DNA from: Siderastrea radians
Lineage: Eukaryota > Cnidaria > Anthozoa > Scleractinia > Rhizangiidae
Length of the DNA: 64,000 nucleotides
Direction of reading: 5' to 3'
NCBI GenBank assembly: GCA_964017195.1
Contig: OZ024889.1
Location: forward strand, 51,745,418 to 51,809,417
The notes under the pieces were generated by a model. It was not told the DNA's origin, ran no database searches, and was given only the letters and a program-made list of their open reading frames with translations. Position 1 is the first letter of the stretch. The number at the start of each line of letters is the position of its first letter. The translations under genes were made by a program, and so were the position numbers. Of the stretch, positions 53,248-64,000 are shown piece after piece.

Positions 53248-53950
53248 AAACTCTCAATAAAGAAACAACAGTTTTCAATTTACAAAACATGTTTTGACAT
53301 TCTCATGTCATCTTCAGTTGCAAATGAGCCTTAACGGTTGTACATTTGAATTTTTGTATTAAAGTACGTTACAAAATTACGCTTTAAAACTTACGTTTAC
53401 AATTTAAATATGAAATATGCAGGAAACAAAAATAGCGCGCGCATAGTTACTTTAAGTGACTTAGGAACACACACACAAAACAAAAATTAAAAAATACTTC
53501 CGATAACAAGAATGATAAAATAAAAGACAAAAAAAAAGTAATTAAAAGGAAAGAGATAACTCTAGATGCTTTAGCTGCTGATTAAGAGTAGGATTTTCCC
53601 ACTTAATATGCATCGCCTATTTGATCTTAATTTGGAATTTCGAGATGGCAGAATCTAAGATTACTTTTTTTGTATTTTGTTTTATCATTCTTGTTATTGG
53701 AAGTATTTGTTTTTGTTTTTGTGTTTTTAAGTCACTTAAAGTAACTACATGTATGCGCACGCTATTTTTGTTTCCCGCGTATTTCATATTCAAATTGTAA
53801 ACGTAAGGTTTAAAGTGTAATTTTGTAATCTACTTTAATATGAAAATTCAAATGTACAACCGTTAAGGCTCATTTGCAACTGAAGATGACATGAGAATGT
53901 TGAAACATGTTTTGTAAATTGAAAACTGTTGTTTCTTTATTGAGAGTTAT
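53248..53950. mobile_element. Inverted pair of Penelope-type terminal sequences
   Basis: The two ends (actctcaataaagaaacaac and its complement) begin arms that mirror each other for about 290 bp each, including aactgaagatgacatgagaa, gttgaaacatgttttg and gtgacttaa. The ctgaagatgac...gttgaaaca hairpin phrase is typical of Penelope-like terminal repeats. There is no coding content. The loop is about 53550-53665. Confidence 0.55.
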
Positions 53951-54589
53951 CATCACTCTGCTGTCTTTACTTAAGTTTGAAGAAGTAAAGAATGAACATC
54001 AACAGAGGAACCCAAATAAAGTGTGAGTGTAAGAGATCACATTATCGTCATTTTTGTAAAACAACAAAAAAACTAAGTCAAGCTTATTTGAAAGGCCTTT
54101 AAAGTAAGAAGAATGGTGTTTTCTTTTTTGTAATACCTTCTCTTATTCTGGAGGTACGTACAAGCGATGACATCTCAAGTGGTTACAGTGTGGAGACAAA
54201 TCACAAATCAAGAATATCACTGCAAATGTTGAGGCATTACAAGGAACTGAAACTTAGCACCACTAATGTACCAGTAATGAAGAAATAACAAAGAGAAATT
54301 GAAAAAAATAAAATTTATCATGTTATGGATCAAATTATTTTCAAATTACTTTAGTGACTTGTCATGTATGAAGGCCCAAGATAAATAAAGTAAGTTTCAT
54401 GTCCTAGAATGCATGAGTTGTGTTTCACCACCTACCTATAATGACCTCTATAATACATGCCATATTGTCAGCCATGACACAGTAGCTTCAAAACGTAAAA
54501 AGTGACTTTGAAAATATATAAGGAGAATGCTAGCCTTTGCACTGGTAAACTGGCCACCACATATGTAAATAATAAAGCTGGCATTTTAA
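53951..54589. other. No supported gene
   Basis: AT-rich 3' flank of ZMAT2; no frame of note. Confidence 0.3.
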
Positions 54590-54715
54590 GCATTAGCCGT
54601 GAACTCTGATAAAGGGTTTAGCACTTGAAACACCAGCTCTTCAATCACTTACAGTGGCCAATCTGTCTTACCAACTCAGTTGTTAAATCTAAATTGTGAT
54701 GCTTTTCTAGGCTGA
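54590..54715 (+). mobile_element. Penelope-type tail fragment
   Basis: ctctgataaagggtttagca, cttgaaacaccagctcttc, then cagtggccaatctg and taccaactcagttg have the order of a common cnidarian Penelope-like tail with a degenerate CTGATGA...GAAA hairpin. No coding part. Confidence 0.45.
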
Positions 54716-54783
54716 GCTTTTCCTTAATGACATTTTTTTACTCAAAAGAAAACCAAACACCAAATAGGAAGATAACAATGACA

Positions 54784-56178
54784 TTATTTCTTGCTGCTCC
54801 CAAAACCAGCAAATCCCATGGTAGCAGCCAGATCTGGATCAACATCTCCATCTTCCACAGCTGTTGTCTTTTGCTTCTTTTCTTTTCGAGCAACCTTTCT
54901 TTGTTGTTTTCTCTGTTCCTCCTTTGAAAATAAAAAATAAATAAAAAAATCCATGGATGCTTAACAATTGGTTGGAAAAGAATAATGGTTAAGTGGCCAG
55001 ATCTTTCTTCTTTTCTGCGTTGTGAGATAATCAACTACTCTTTCTTTCTTTCCCTGTATAAACACCACCTTGAGCAAGCAAGCTTAGTTATTAACCAGGC
55101 TATTCTGGCCTGGTGTGATTAATTGAATCATTGGGTGATCACACTCGACTGGACCCAGTCAAACTCAATTGAGCCACTGAGTCGGAATGGGTTTGGTAAA
55201 AGGGCCCAAAGTTGTATAGGATCTTATGAGAGTTTGATTGCATTGCATTTTATTTCCCACCCACTCCAGAAATCCTAGATTTTTCAACAACAGCTCTCAT
55301 AAAACATGGGGTGCATTTCCTTGGTCTCTTCTGGAATGAGACAAGGCAGAATGGAAATGATCAGAATTATTGGAATAAAAAAAGCCATTGTTCCAAAAAA
55401 ACAGGTTGAAAACTGACCACAGATTTTCTTCCTCATGCTCGGCAGGAGAATTTAAATTTGCTGTGGATGCGGCGTTGTTTTGGTCAGCCATTTTGTTATT
55501 GCCAAGTGACTGACAACTTTTTCCAGGGTTTTCAATAGGAATCTGAATAGGTGGCAAAATTGTAGGAATAGGCAGAGAATGAACTGCTCGCGCTGAAGGC
55601 GCAAGATTCTTGAGGGGTCCAGGGGTATGCTCCCTTGGAAAATTTTGAAAATTTGGGCCTCTTAGAATGCATTTCCTGCATTCTGGAGCAAGAATAAGGG
55701 TATTTGAACAGAACAGGAAACACAAATCGCCTCTGAAATTACTCAGAGTTCAGGCAAGATTCTTTTGTTTTTCATGAACAAATCTTGGCCGATCCAAGGC
55801 TCATGTTTTGAAGTGAATGTTTCGCATGCTAGTCATAAAATATAAGGTAACTTCTCAATCAAATAGGTGGCAAGTTCATGTGGGATAGCGAACGAGTTTC
55901 ACCAGCTGCCGGCCCTTATTGAAAACCCTGTTTTTCATTCAGCTCAATCCATTCATTCTACCCCAAATAGCAGAATGCATGGAATGGCATAAACTACCAT
56001 TCTAATGATTCTGGAATGAGAACAGGTCATTAAAAAAAATGTACCAAAAAGCCATTTCACGTATTCTCATTCCAGATTGGTCCCCCCTCCCCCCCTCCAA
56101 AAAAAACACCTCCATGGTTTAATCACATACACCAATGGAACAAACCTTATCCCAGTCTGCACCTGTGACACACATTTA

Positions 56179-56209
<31 letters not shown>

Positions 56210-57935
56210 ACAACTTCCATGACATGCCACGTTGATACATCCATTTTTGTAATCATCATGTATGAAATTAAACCTAATTGAACATTCTGTCACTGAAATT
56301 TGTTGTGTATGTTTGATGGCTTCAATATCACTTAATTTAATTTGAACCCAAATATGAAATAATATTGGTTTCAATTGAATTTGATTGAACCAATTGGTCT
56401 CATTACAAACATTTCCTCTGAAACATTCAGAATGAAATGAAACAAAATTGTACTCAATTTATTACAATGCCAATCATTTTTCCCAAGCAGTTTTCAGTTT
56501 TAACAGCATTAGTGGCAGCTGGTTTTTTGCCTTTTGACTATTTTCTTCCTTTGAAACTTCTCATTGCAAACATTCAAGCAAAAAAAGACTATTCTCAATT
56601 CTTAGGATAATCTACAATTTTCTGACTACCTATTTACTGTTTGTTTTACAGAGGTAAAGACAAATTATTTGCAGTGTATTTACATGTATAGAGCAGAGAT
56701 GTTGTGACAATGTTCCAAGCAAATTCACAGCATGCCTTGATGGCCTACTGTCTAATTGGTGAGCAATTCGAAGAGCTCATTTGGCACCTGCTGGGAATTG
56801 TGATTGACGGGCGAAGACCTCAGCCTCAATTTATAGGATCACTCCGTGTTTAAGCTGACACCCTTGTGAAATAAACCATGCATAGGCAGGGCAACTGATC
56901 ATTGGGCCGCATTGGTTAAACAAGTGCTCCTCCATCCCTTCCCAAGCACACACACAAAGGTATTGCTCAAAGTAGTCATATAGCAGTTTCCAAATGAGTG
57001 TTGTAAAACCAAAAACAAAGTAACTACTCTAACCAATCAAAACAGGTACAAAACACAAAATGAACCAATCAGAAATTGAAGCAAATACAAGTAATTAGCA
57101 TTAAGCACGGGAAAATGCATGCAAGCAAATCACGATTGGTTTTGGTTTTACGTCTGATTGGTTAAGAAAGTGGCACAAGCTCTTTATCCAATCAGAGAGC
57201 GTAGTAAAGCAAAACCAAAGCAAGAACAACATTACTTTCGACATTCAATTGAAAACTGCTCTATCAGATATAGATATACATGTAGGAATTTAACTTTGAC
57301 CCTAGGGATGGGACAAATGATAATTAAAAGTTTCTACTACCAGCAGACTTCAGTCATCAAATACAACATATGCCAGCCTCCCCCGGGGATTAAACATTGA
57401 TAAGAGCCAATCCAGGGACGACAGAGGGCGATTTCAAATTTCATCATACCTCTTCACGCAGTATAGCTATCCTCTCTTCCAAATCATACTCTTTTTCTTT
57501 CTTCTGCTTTTCCTCTTCTCTCTTCCTCTTGTTCGTCTCAAAACGTCGCTTTACTTGATCTAGAGAAGACCTCTCTACTCTCATAGACATCCCTAAATTT
57601 CGCTGATGTTTTTTGCCATTGATATGGTCCAAAAAGTTCACCGAATCTTTGACTACACAGTCACACACATTGCAGTAATATCCTCCAGTGTGCGAAAGCG
57701 GCGTAGTTTTGGTTATCACCACTGATTTACCAAGGTTTGCTTCAAGATCTACGTCGTAGTCTCTCCTTTTCAGGAGCTCCCTTTTAACCGGGGCAGATGG
57801 ACGTCTTTTAGTTCCTGAGTCGTCGTCGGAGTCAGAGTCCTCTAGCTCTTCAGCTCGCTCCTTAGCTTTCTTTTCGTACTCTTCTCTGTCCCATGTCCTT
57901 CTGAAGTTGTCATTCTTCCCGCTTACGCCCGCCAT
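54784..57935 (-). CDS. ZMAT2: Zinc finger matrin-type protein 2 (SNU23 homologue)
   Basis: Two coding exons: 57935-57450 (162 codons, donor GAG|gtatga) and 54921-54784 (45 codons and stop, acceptor ttttcaaag). They join in phase 0 for a 207-residue protein; human ZMAT2 is 199. The N-terminus FRRTWDREEYEKKAKER, the VKRELLKRRDYDVDLE block, the U1-type C2H2 zinc finger YYCNVCDCVVKDSVNFLDH...KKH (about residues 85-110) and the C-terminal MGFAGFGSSKK are all family hallmarks. SNU23/ZMAT2 is a U4/U6.U5 tri-snRNP component that helps activate the spliceosome at the 5' splice site, in the nucleus. An acidic DSDSDDDSG insert near residue 35 is longer than in human. The 2.5-kb intron holds repeats. It is head to head with the FBXW7-like gene. 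Confidence 0.95.
55610..55660. repeat. Dispersed motif, copy 2 (in ZMAT2 intron)
   Basis: aggggtccaggggtatgct then cccttggaaaattttg, related to 50301-50350. Confidence 0.4.
56175..56210. repeat. (AAAT)n microsatellite in the ZMAT2 intron
   Basis: Nine consecutive taaa units. Confidence 0.9.
56981..57264. mobile_element. TA-flanked MITE family, copy 3 (in ZMAT2 intron)
   Basis: Ends TAGCAGTTTCCAAATG and CAATTGAAAACTGCTCTA, interior with repeated aaccaatca. Same orientation as 45318-45608. Confidence 0.7.
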
Positions 57936-59174
57936 GGTAAAAATAAAGACGATTTACAAACTACAAATCACACAAAATCACAAGAAAGAAATTTGCCCAA
58001 CCACACAATTTCCCCAGGCGTTCCACGCATTTCCAATCGTTCTTCCTTTTTTGGCAAAGGCCCTAAAATAGTGGGACCCACGAACAAGTAAAAGATATTG
58101 TTCTATATCCATATTTGGGAGGTATTGTTCCCCAAATTTGGAAGTGTAGCGCAGTCTACGCAGGGTGTGACGTTGAGGGCCAAGGTCCTCGTGCGACTTA
58201 CGTGAAACGCGCCATCTTTGTTCTTGGCAGCAACGGCTTCAAGAGAGTTGTGTTTTCTTCTCGCCTTCCGGTCAGGAGAAAACACCAATCAACTATTTAT
58301 ATGATATGCCTGCCGAATTTTGGCTTTAAAAATCATTTGATGACCATTAGAAGATTTAGGGTTCTTACAAAGGTGAGAAATTGTCTTATACTGCTTTTAG
58401 TTTTACCCCATGTTTCGTTGTTTGGATTCGTGCGTGATTGATCGGCTGATTGAGTTCCTCGGATGTTTCTGTCGTTGGTCGGGACGGTTAAGCCCAAAGT
58501 CGCCCTTTCAGGTATTTTCTCAAAGTTCAATTTTGTCGAAATACCGCACAAGCTCTTCACGAGGTTTTCCATTCTAGAGCGACAGGTTGAATATTGAAAG
58601 GGCAGAAAACGTGTTATGAAACGTGTCAAGAGGCTTTTTTGCGACGATGTTTTTGTTGACTTGAGGAAATTTCCCGATAACGTCGGAATTAATACTTCGC
58701 ATATGGCTTACAATTCGAACTATTTTAGTGCCTGGCACTGAAAAAGGTCGAATTTTCTTCGTGAGACAGCGAAACAAGGATTTCGCGGTCTTGACAACAG
58801 GTACCATGAAGTGCGGCTTTCCTTCTGTATGTTCGTGTGTGCGAGGCGTAGCAACCCGATTTTGTTTCGCCGTCGGTCACGCTGCCGTTCAATTCGTTTC
58901 TTCCAGCCGTAGTTTTTCAGCCTTGCCCTTCAGTTTGGATAATCTTCCATTTGTTGTAGCGATATGGCAGATTAACGAAAAGAAAACTGTAAGAAATCGG
59001 GCGATAATTGTTTCGTGAGTTTCGGAAATGTATTGTGCAAGAGCCATCAAATGGGTTGATAGAGATTCCATACATTTCGTCCGTTGCTTTGAACGATATT
59101 ATAAGGATTATTGTACATTTTTTTCATTTATGTTGGAATGACATTTGCTGTTATTCGTATTTACAGGAACGTCA
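57936..59174. promoter_or_regulatory. Bidirectional promoter region, ZMAT2 / FBXW7-like
   Basis: The 1.24 kb between two divergent start codons. It is less AT-rich than the surroundings, with several CpG-containing stretches near 58130-58270. It must hold 5' UTR and probably a non-coding first exon of the FBXW7-like gene, whose ATG exon starts at a splice acceptor (59166). A donor-like CAAAG|gtgaga at 58372 is one candidate. Exact transcription starts cannot be read from sequence. Confidence 0.45.
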
Positions 59175-61585
59175 ATGGCTGGCCCAGGACGTATTGTGGA
59201 TATAAATCGCGCGACAACTGAGGAACTTGAGAGTTTGAATGGAGTGGGAAGAACAATAGCGAAAAGTATTGTAGAGGTTCGTACAGTTTTGGGAGGGTTT
59301 TCTAGCGTCGAAGACTTGAAAAGTATACCAGGAATTGGACAGAATTTCATCGATGTGCACAAGAATGGCTTGTGTTGTACACCAACCACATCTCAATCGA
59401 GACGGGAGACAAGAGGATCTGCAAAATCAAAGACGGGGAGACCGTCGTTAAATAGGAGGTCTTCAACTCCAAAAGCGGCAAGCAAGGGAAAAAGTATAGC
59501 AAAGGGACATGGTTGTGAATCTGCAAAGCGAAAACTCTCGAGCAGCAGTAGTAGTCACCAGGAAGATCATGACGAAAGTGGGAAATCATCCCCTGAGAAG
59601 AAGTTCTGTACCCCAGCCCACAAGAGACTGTTAAAACTCCTCCCCCTTAGAAACTATGGGACAATCAAGACTGCAACACCTGTGATGAGTCCTGTAGACA
59701 GCCGCTGTCGGCGTATTTCTTTCTGTGGCCATCCTCCAGCAGGTCTGGAAGAGTGGCTTCGTACATTTCAGCAGTGGTCAGTGGAAGAGCGCAAGTATGC
59801 TCTTGATGAGATTATCGAGAGCTGTGAGCCAACAGTTGTGAGACACATTATGGGTACAATTGAACCTAGATTTCAACGGGACTTCATATCCCTCTTGCCA
59901 AGGGAGCTTGCTTTGTATGTTCTGTCATTTTTAGAGCCTAGGGACTTGTTACAAGCTGCTCAGACCTGCAAATGCTGGCAAACACTTTGTGATGACAACT
60001 TGTGAGTAGACCAAACTGTCTGTTATGTTGCCAGCGTAGTAAGCACTGAGGGATGGGTGCTGAGAAATGTTACCATGTAAACCTGCAGCATTTATTATAG
60101 AAATTGGTTTATAGGGTCCACTAGGCACCATTTAAAAATTTTTGAGGGTCTGAATTCATGAAAGCGGGCCCAAGCTATTTGAACTTTTCATAAACAACTT
60201 TACAGGTAACATTAAACTGGTCAGGTAAAAGAAATAAATTGAGATATCAAAACTTTTATGAGTTGATCCAATGGCAGATTAAATCTGAGTGGAACTTCGC
60301 ATCAGATTTATAGTGAAAAACTTGCAAATCAATTTCAAATTTCAAACCCAAGATTACTTTTGCACCATTGTCTGATGCTTTATACCAAATTTTATGATAA
60401 TTGCAGTTATCCCACAATACCGTGCTCAAGAACAAAACCTAATTATGGAACATGGAATCTAATACTATGTGCTGCGATGTAGCTTCCTCCTCCCTCCCTG
60501 TCTTAAGTTTTGGAATGTGGTTGTAATACGGGTCTGTGAATGAAATCACAAAATTTGACCATTTGGGTCAAAGATTATGGACATTACTTTCCTGTAGTGG
60601 TGTTCTTTTGGGAACATTTGGAAATTTTTGTAAATTTGAGTCCTTGTACTGTTGAGGAAGTTGTGGTGGTGGTGTAGGGGAGTTTTTGTTGAGACAGATT
60701 CTTGAAGAAAATGTTTTTCATTTAAGTCAATTTTAACATTAGCGCTAGCCTCAAATTTTAATTGTTTGTATTGTGAGTCAAATGATTATTACAAATCCTT
60801 GGTAATCAGAATCTTGTGGCTCTTGAAATTCCAATATATCCTGAATATTGCATCTCAGGAAGTTTCAGCGGATATTACGGTATAGTGCAAATATGCCCTA
60901 ACCTATGCGTTAGAATGACTGTTTGTTAATTCTAATCTAAGATATAAATGAATTGATGAAAATGTCCTGATATTGTGTTTTCATTTTGTAGGCTTTGGAA
61001 ACAAAAATGTAAACAAGCAAGGATAGAAGAAGAGGCAATCAGTCCTGTAAAATGTGTCAGACGTAGATCTAATAATATGCAACAATTAAACCAGAATGGC
61101 AAGTCTGTAAATAGCCCATTCAAGAAATTTTTCATGACAAAGCAACGCATTTACTGGAACTGGAGAATGGGCCCATTGCGCCCCTCCAAAGTCCTCAAAG
61201 GACACGACGACCACGTAATTACGTGTCTTCAGTTTTGTGGCAGCAGAATCGTGAGTGGCTCAGACGATGGTACTCTCAAAGTTTGGTCTGCTATTTCTGG
61301 GAAGTGCCTGCGCACTCTTGTGGGGCACACGGGTGGGGTTTGGTCATCCCAGCTGAGTGGTAATGTGATTGTTAGCGGTTCTACTGATCGCACTCTCAAG
61401 GTGTGGAATGCAGACACTGGTTACTGTATGCATACATTGTATGGGCACTCATCCACTGTTCGCTGTATGGACATGCATGACAACGTTGTAGTGAGTGGGT
61501 CTAGAGATGGAACTCTAAGGGTATGGGACACATCATCTGGAAATTGTCTTCATGTGTTGGTTGGCCACCTTGCTGCTGTGAGATG
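59175..61585 (+). CDS. FBXW7-like: FBXW7-like F-box/WD40 protein with N-terminal HhH domain, 3' part beyond window
   Basis: Exons 59175-60001 and 60992-61585 (473 codons plus two bases), open at the 3' end (donor ATG|gtaagt). The ATG follows acceptor tatttacag by nine bases. Residues about 5-60 are a ComEA-type double helix-hairpin-helix (VDINRATTEELESLNGVG..., then SIPGIGQNF). A Ser/Lys-rich linker follows, then a dimerisation segment (EEWLRTFQQWS...) and the F-box (FISLLPRELALYVLSFLEPR) that docks to SKP1. WD40 repeats start near residue 344. The arginines matching human R465, R479 and R505, which bind phosphodegrons, are present (GSTDRTLKVW, STVRCM, SGSRDGTLRVW). FBXW7 is the substrate receptor of an SCF ubiquitin ligase for cyclin E, Myc and Notch. 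The HhH fusion is unusual. Remaining WD repeats must lie past 64000. Confidence 0.93.
60002..60991 (+). other. Intron of the FBXW7-like gene
   Basis: Bounded by gtgagt and ttttgtag; the codon is split after its second base. AT-rich with no repeat I could delimit. Confidence 0.9.
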
Positions 61586-62194
61586 GTAAGTTCTTTTAGA
61601 TTCTACACTGTATGTCAACATATTGTAGTGCATTCTAAGTAAAGTATCCCTACACTGTAGTTACTATAATAGGCTCTTTCAAATAATTTACTGAAGACAT
61701 TCCAAAAAGCCATACAGGTCTCTGACCAGCAATATACACTTCGCTGTACAGTGCAGGTCAGAGATGAGAAAACCCAAAATATGCTTGTAAAATGCATTAA
61801 CTGATAACATGTTAAAGCATTTTCATTTTTCAAACACATCAAATACTGCATGCAACAATTCGAAGCTCAACTGTTTGCTTAAAGTGCTACTATGATCAAA
61901 AATATGAATTTTTTGTTCTCACCATATTTCGAAAATATGAGTACATATTACTCACCGTGCAAAGTTTTAAGTCGAAATTCGTACGGGAAGTCCAATTATT
62001 TTAACTGTAATTTTCGAATTCGGCTTGCCGCCATTACTCAGTTCAAAAATGACCGGGACGAGTTGGGCCGAGATGGCCAAGAGAGGAAGTGACGTAGAAG
62101 TCTCAACGCAACAAAACAAACGTGGCTACTTTCTTATGGATTCAGAGAGGTGTGAGGCTTCGCAAGATTCATTTCTTCGATTTTGAGCTGCAGT
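61586..62194 (+). other. Intron sequence, FBXW7-like gene
   Basis: From about 61880 it has the look of a repeat leader (cggcttgccgccattactca, gaagtgacgtagaagtctc). The latter phrase recurs inverted at about 63915. Confidence 0.5.
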
Positions 62195-62283
62195 ATGCGT
62201 GGCCGGCGCTCTGTTGTTGAAGATTACAGCAAAGAAAGCATCGATGAATCGGAAATTTCCATTCACAGTTCACAGACGAGTGG
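62195..62283 (+). pseudogene. Orphan first exon, P2X7-C-terminal-like family (tentative)
   Basis: ATG 62195 opens an acidic Ser/Glu-rich stretch (MRGRRSVVEDYSKESIDESE, then ISIHSSQTSG) that ends at a donor, GTGG|gtacgt. From memory such N-termini precede the Cys-rich P2RX7-type domain in a large cnidarian family. No downstream exon was found, and it sits inside the intron of another gene. Probably a duplicated fragment. Confidence 0.35.
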
Positions 62284-62689
62284 GTACGTTTATTTTAAGC
62301 AGAAAAGCTTCGTTTGCGTGGCTGACCGGAAGGACTTCAATCCTGTTGGACACTGTTTACTCTGTGCATTTTTACGGCTGAATGTTTTACTCAAACATTT
62401 TATAACAAAAGTACAAGGAAATATTTAATACCAGGATCAGTTCCAGCCATCAGGAAGAAAAACATCAGCAATCATATCTGAGCGGGATCGTCAAATGGTG
62501 AGCGAATATTTATTTGCCGTTTGTGCTAACATCACGTGTACGGAAAGATACACATTTCCTCACACACCTAAGACATACTTTGCTCGGTTGTCTTGTGCAC
62601 ATACATGTATAAGTCCCAACAGATTTTGGCTTAACTGCATAATATATGCCCCTTGACATGAACTATTTTCTTGTGTCACCGCCAAGCCA

Positions 62690-63140
62690 GCTCCGTGATA
62701 CGCAGAAATTGTTTTTATTCAACTTGGTACATTGTACGCGGTAAGCAGAAAATAGGAAAGCATTACAGTGTATTCCACGTACTACAAACGTTCCTGGATA
62801 ACAGAATATCACCGTGTATTCCTCGTTCTATAAACGAGAATATTACTCAAAATTTCTTTGAATTACTTGGCCACATATAACGTGAAAATGTAAACAACCG
62901 AGCTTAATCGACCATAACAAACCTTACTGTGTACTGCTTGTTCTTTTTACTGTGTAGCCAGCTCCTAACATCCCTCGTACATTTCAATTTCTCTCTCTGC
63001 GTACCGCGTAGCCAGGTCCTAACAATATAACTCTTTTATACTTCAATTAATTTCTCTTGGCGTACAGCGTAGCGAAATCCCAAACTGACAAAGTCTTACA
63101 TAATTAGCTATAATTTTTTGAGCCTTTCACCGCGTTCGGG
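62690..63140. repeat. Irregular tandem repeat around gtagccagctccta
   Basis: Related phrases (tgtgtagccagctcctaaca, ccgcgtagccaggtcctaac, cagcgtagcgaaatccc, ggggtagccactttt) recur about every 60-75 bp, with gtacatt / tacttcaat between. Limits are approximate. Confidence 0.5.
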
Positions 63141-63669
63141 GTAGCCACTTTTCTCAGTAACACTTTCGATGTGACAGCATAGTCCACAGTTTATACCTAG
63201 ACTTCTGATGACAAATCAGAGATTATCTCTATTAATTCACATTTGCTTGTTTACTAGGTAGTAAGATTACCGTGTTCGCACAATTACACGGGCGATTCGC
63301 GACATCACTTTGTTTACATGAATTTATTTTCCTCTACCTTTTGACTCATCTATAAAATTCTGAATGTATGTTAGGCTCGGGGCTCTCTATATTTATTCAA
63401 AAATTTTCATGTAGCATTATGTGGGCTTTTCTCTCAGAAGGGAGAGCTTATTATTATAGGATTTATTATTTATTTATTTATTGCAATTTAGGATACTGCA
63501 ACAAATCTGTGAACACAACAACAACAAACTCAACCTGTATCGGCAAGAAAAAAAGCAAGCCGAGTAAGAAACAGCTGACGGACCCCAACACGACAGACAT
63601 GCGAAACAGTTAAATTTGTTGTATTATCGGAAGGATTTCAGCGTTTGTCATTTGGGATAATTGGGATAT

Positions 63670-63790
63670 TTATTCGGCTTCTTGATCCATTCTTGCATAG
63701 TTTGAGACGGCTTCCTCTTCGGTAGCGAGAGGCTCAAAACTGTCATCGTATGGCGCCACTTCTGCGAGTTCGCCGACTTCGCCAAAAAAA
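63670..63790 (-). pseudogene. Orphan exon fragment, P2X7-C-terminal-like family (tentative)
   Basis: The minus strand reads GELAEVAPYDDSFEPLATEE, then EAVSNYARMDQEAE and stop. The phrase APY..S.EPLATEEEA is, from memory, a conserved N-terminal signature of cnidarian proteins annotated as P2X purinoceptor 7-like. The following Cys-rich domain is absent. It faces the fragment at 62195, and both share an upstream tgacgtagaagtctcaac, so they may be inverted relatives. Confidence 0.4.
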
Positions 63791-64000
63791 ACTTTGTCCT
63801 AAATCGCTCTCAAAATAACTGGACGACAAATTCGACGGAAAACACATCCATATAATGAAATGTTTGGCTCTCTATTTTCGACTCTTCATTATACTCTTCG
63901 TGGCGATGGTTGAGACTTCTACGTCACGAACAAAATTCACGTGGTTAGAGATACATGTAAGACCGCTTCCATGAAATTCGCGGGCTTCTCTTTTGCGAAC
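63791..64000. other. Window edge, inverted relative of 62070-62190
   Basis: Contains gttgagacttctacgtcac, the complement of the phrase near 62085. No gene supported. Confidence 0.35.

Noticed and set aside
54738..55034. 98-codon minus-strand frame over the ZMAT2 last exon
   Set aside because: Wrong frame; the real exon 54921-54784 reads VDPDLAATMGFAGFGSSKK in another frame.

Overview
This window is nuclear DNA of an animal, most probably an anthozoan cnidarian (stony coral or sea anemone). Three things point there: AT-rich intergenic DNA packed with short inverted-repeat transposons, metazoan spliced genes (a ZMAT2 orthologue and an FBXW7-like gene), and several large-exon TPR-CHAT genes of a type that is strongly expanded in corals. 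The species cannot be fixed from sequence alone.

Layout. 0-9.7 kb: no convincing host gene. It holds a truncated Penelope-like element with a GIY-YIG domain, a diverged tandem segmental duplication (about 2.0-4.1 and 4.2-8.7 kb), a 459-bp foldback transposon, and two related long-terminal-inverted-repeat elements (4672-7087 and 7147-8184), each bounded by a 9-bp target duplication. 9.7-15.6 kb: a full-length BEL/Pao LTR retrotransposon with 250-bp LTRs, coding-dead through frameshifts and stops. 15.9-18.2 kb (+): TPR-CHAT gene 1, open throughout, but with both predicted catalytic residues replaced. 18.4-26 kb: decayed LINE, Penelope-type ends and small DNA transposons. 26.1-28.8 kb (-): TPR-CHAT 2, a frameshifted pseudogene. 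31.3-38.7 kb: nested palindromes (a 1.6-kb one next to a 5.7-kb inverted repeat with arms of about 2.1 kb), with a smaller transposon inserted in one arm, a 104-bp hairpin transposon in the spacer, and a broken C2H2-family gene fragment. 42.3-45.1 kb (-): TPR-CHAT 3, intact (933 codons) with His and Cys in place. 45-54 kb: repeats and two unidentified exon-like stretches. 54.8-57.9 kb (-): ZMAT2 (SNU23-type splicing factor), two coding exons around a transposon-filled 2.5-kb intron. 59.2 kb to the end (+): an FBXW7-like gene that runs off the window, unusual for an N-terminal helix-hairpin-helix domain.

How the genes relate. The three TPR-CHAT loci share one build: coding in a single large exon, with the ATG a few bases after a splice acceptor, then 40-residue TPR units, then a C-terminal CHAT protease-like domain. 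In this window one copy looks catalytically competent, one is open but active-site-dead and one is broken. This resembles a fast birth-and-death family such as an immune or cell-death sensor array; that role is inference. ZMAT2 and the FBXW7-like gene are head to head and look like ordinary conserved housekeeping or signalling genes. Motifs, repeats and percentages were read by eye.
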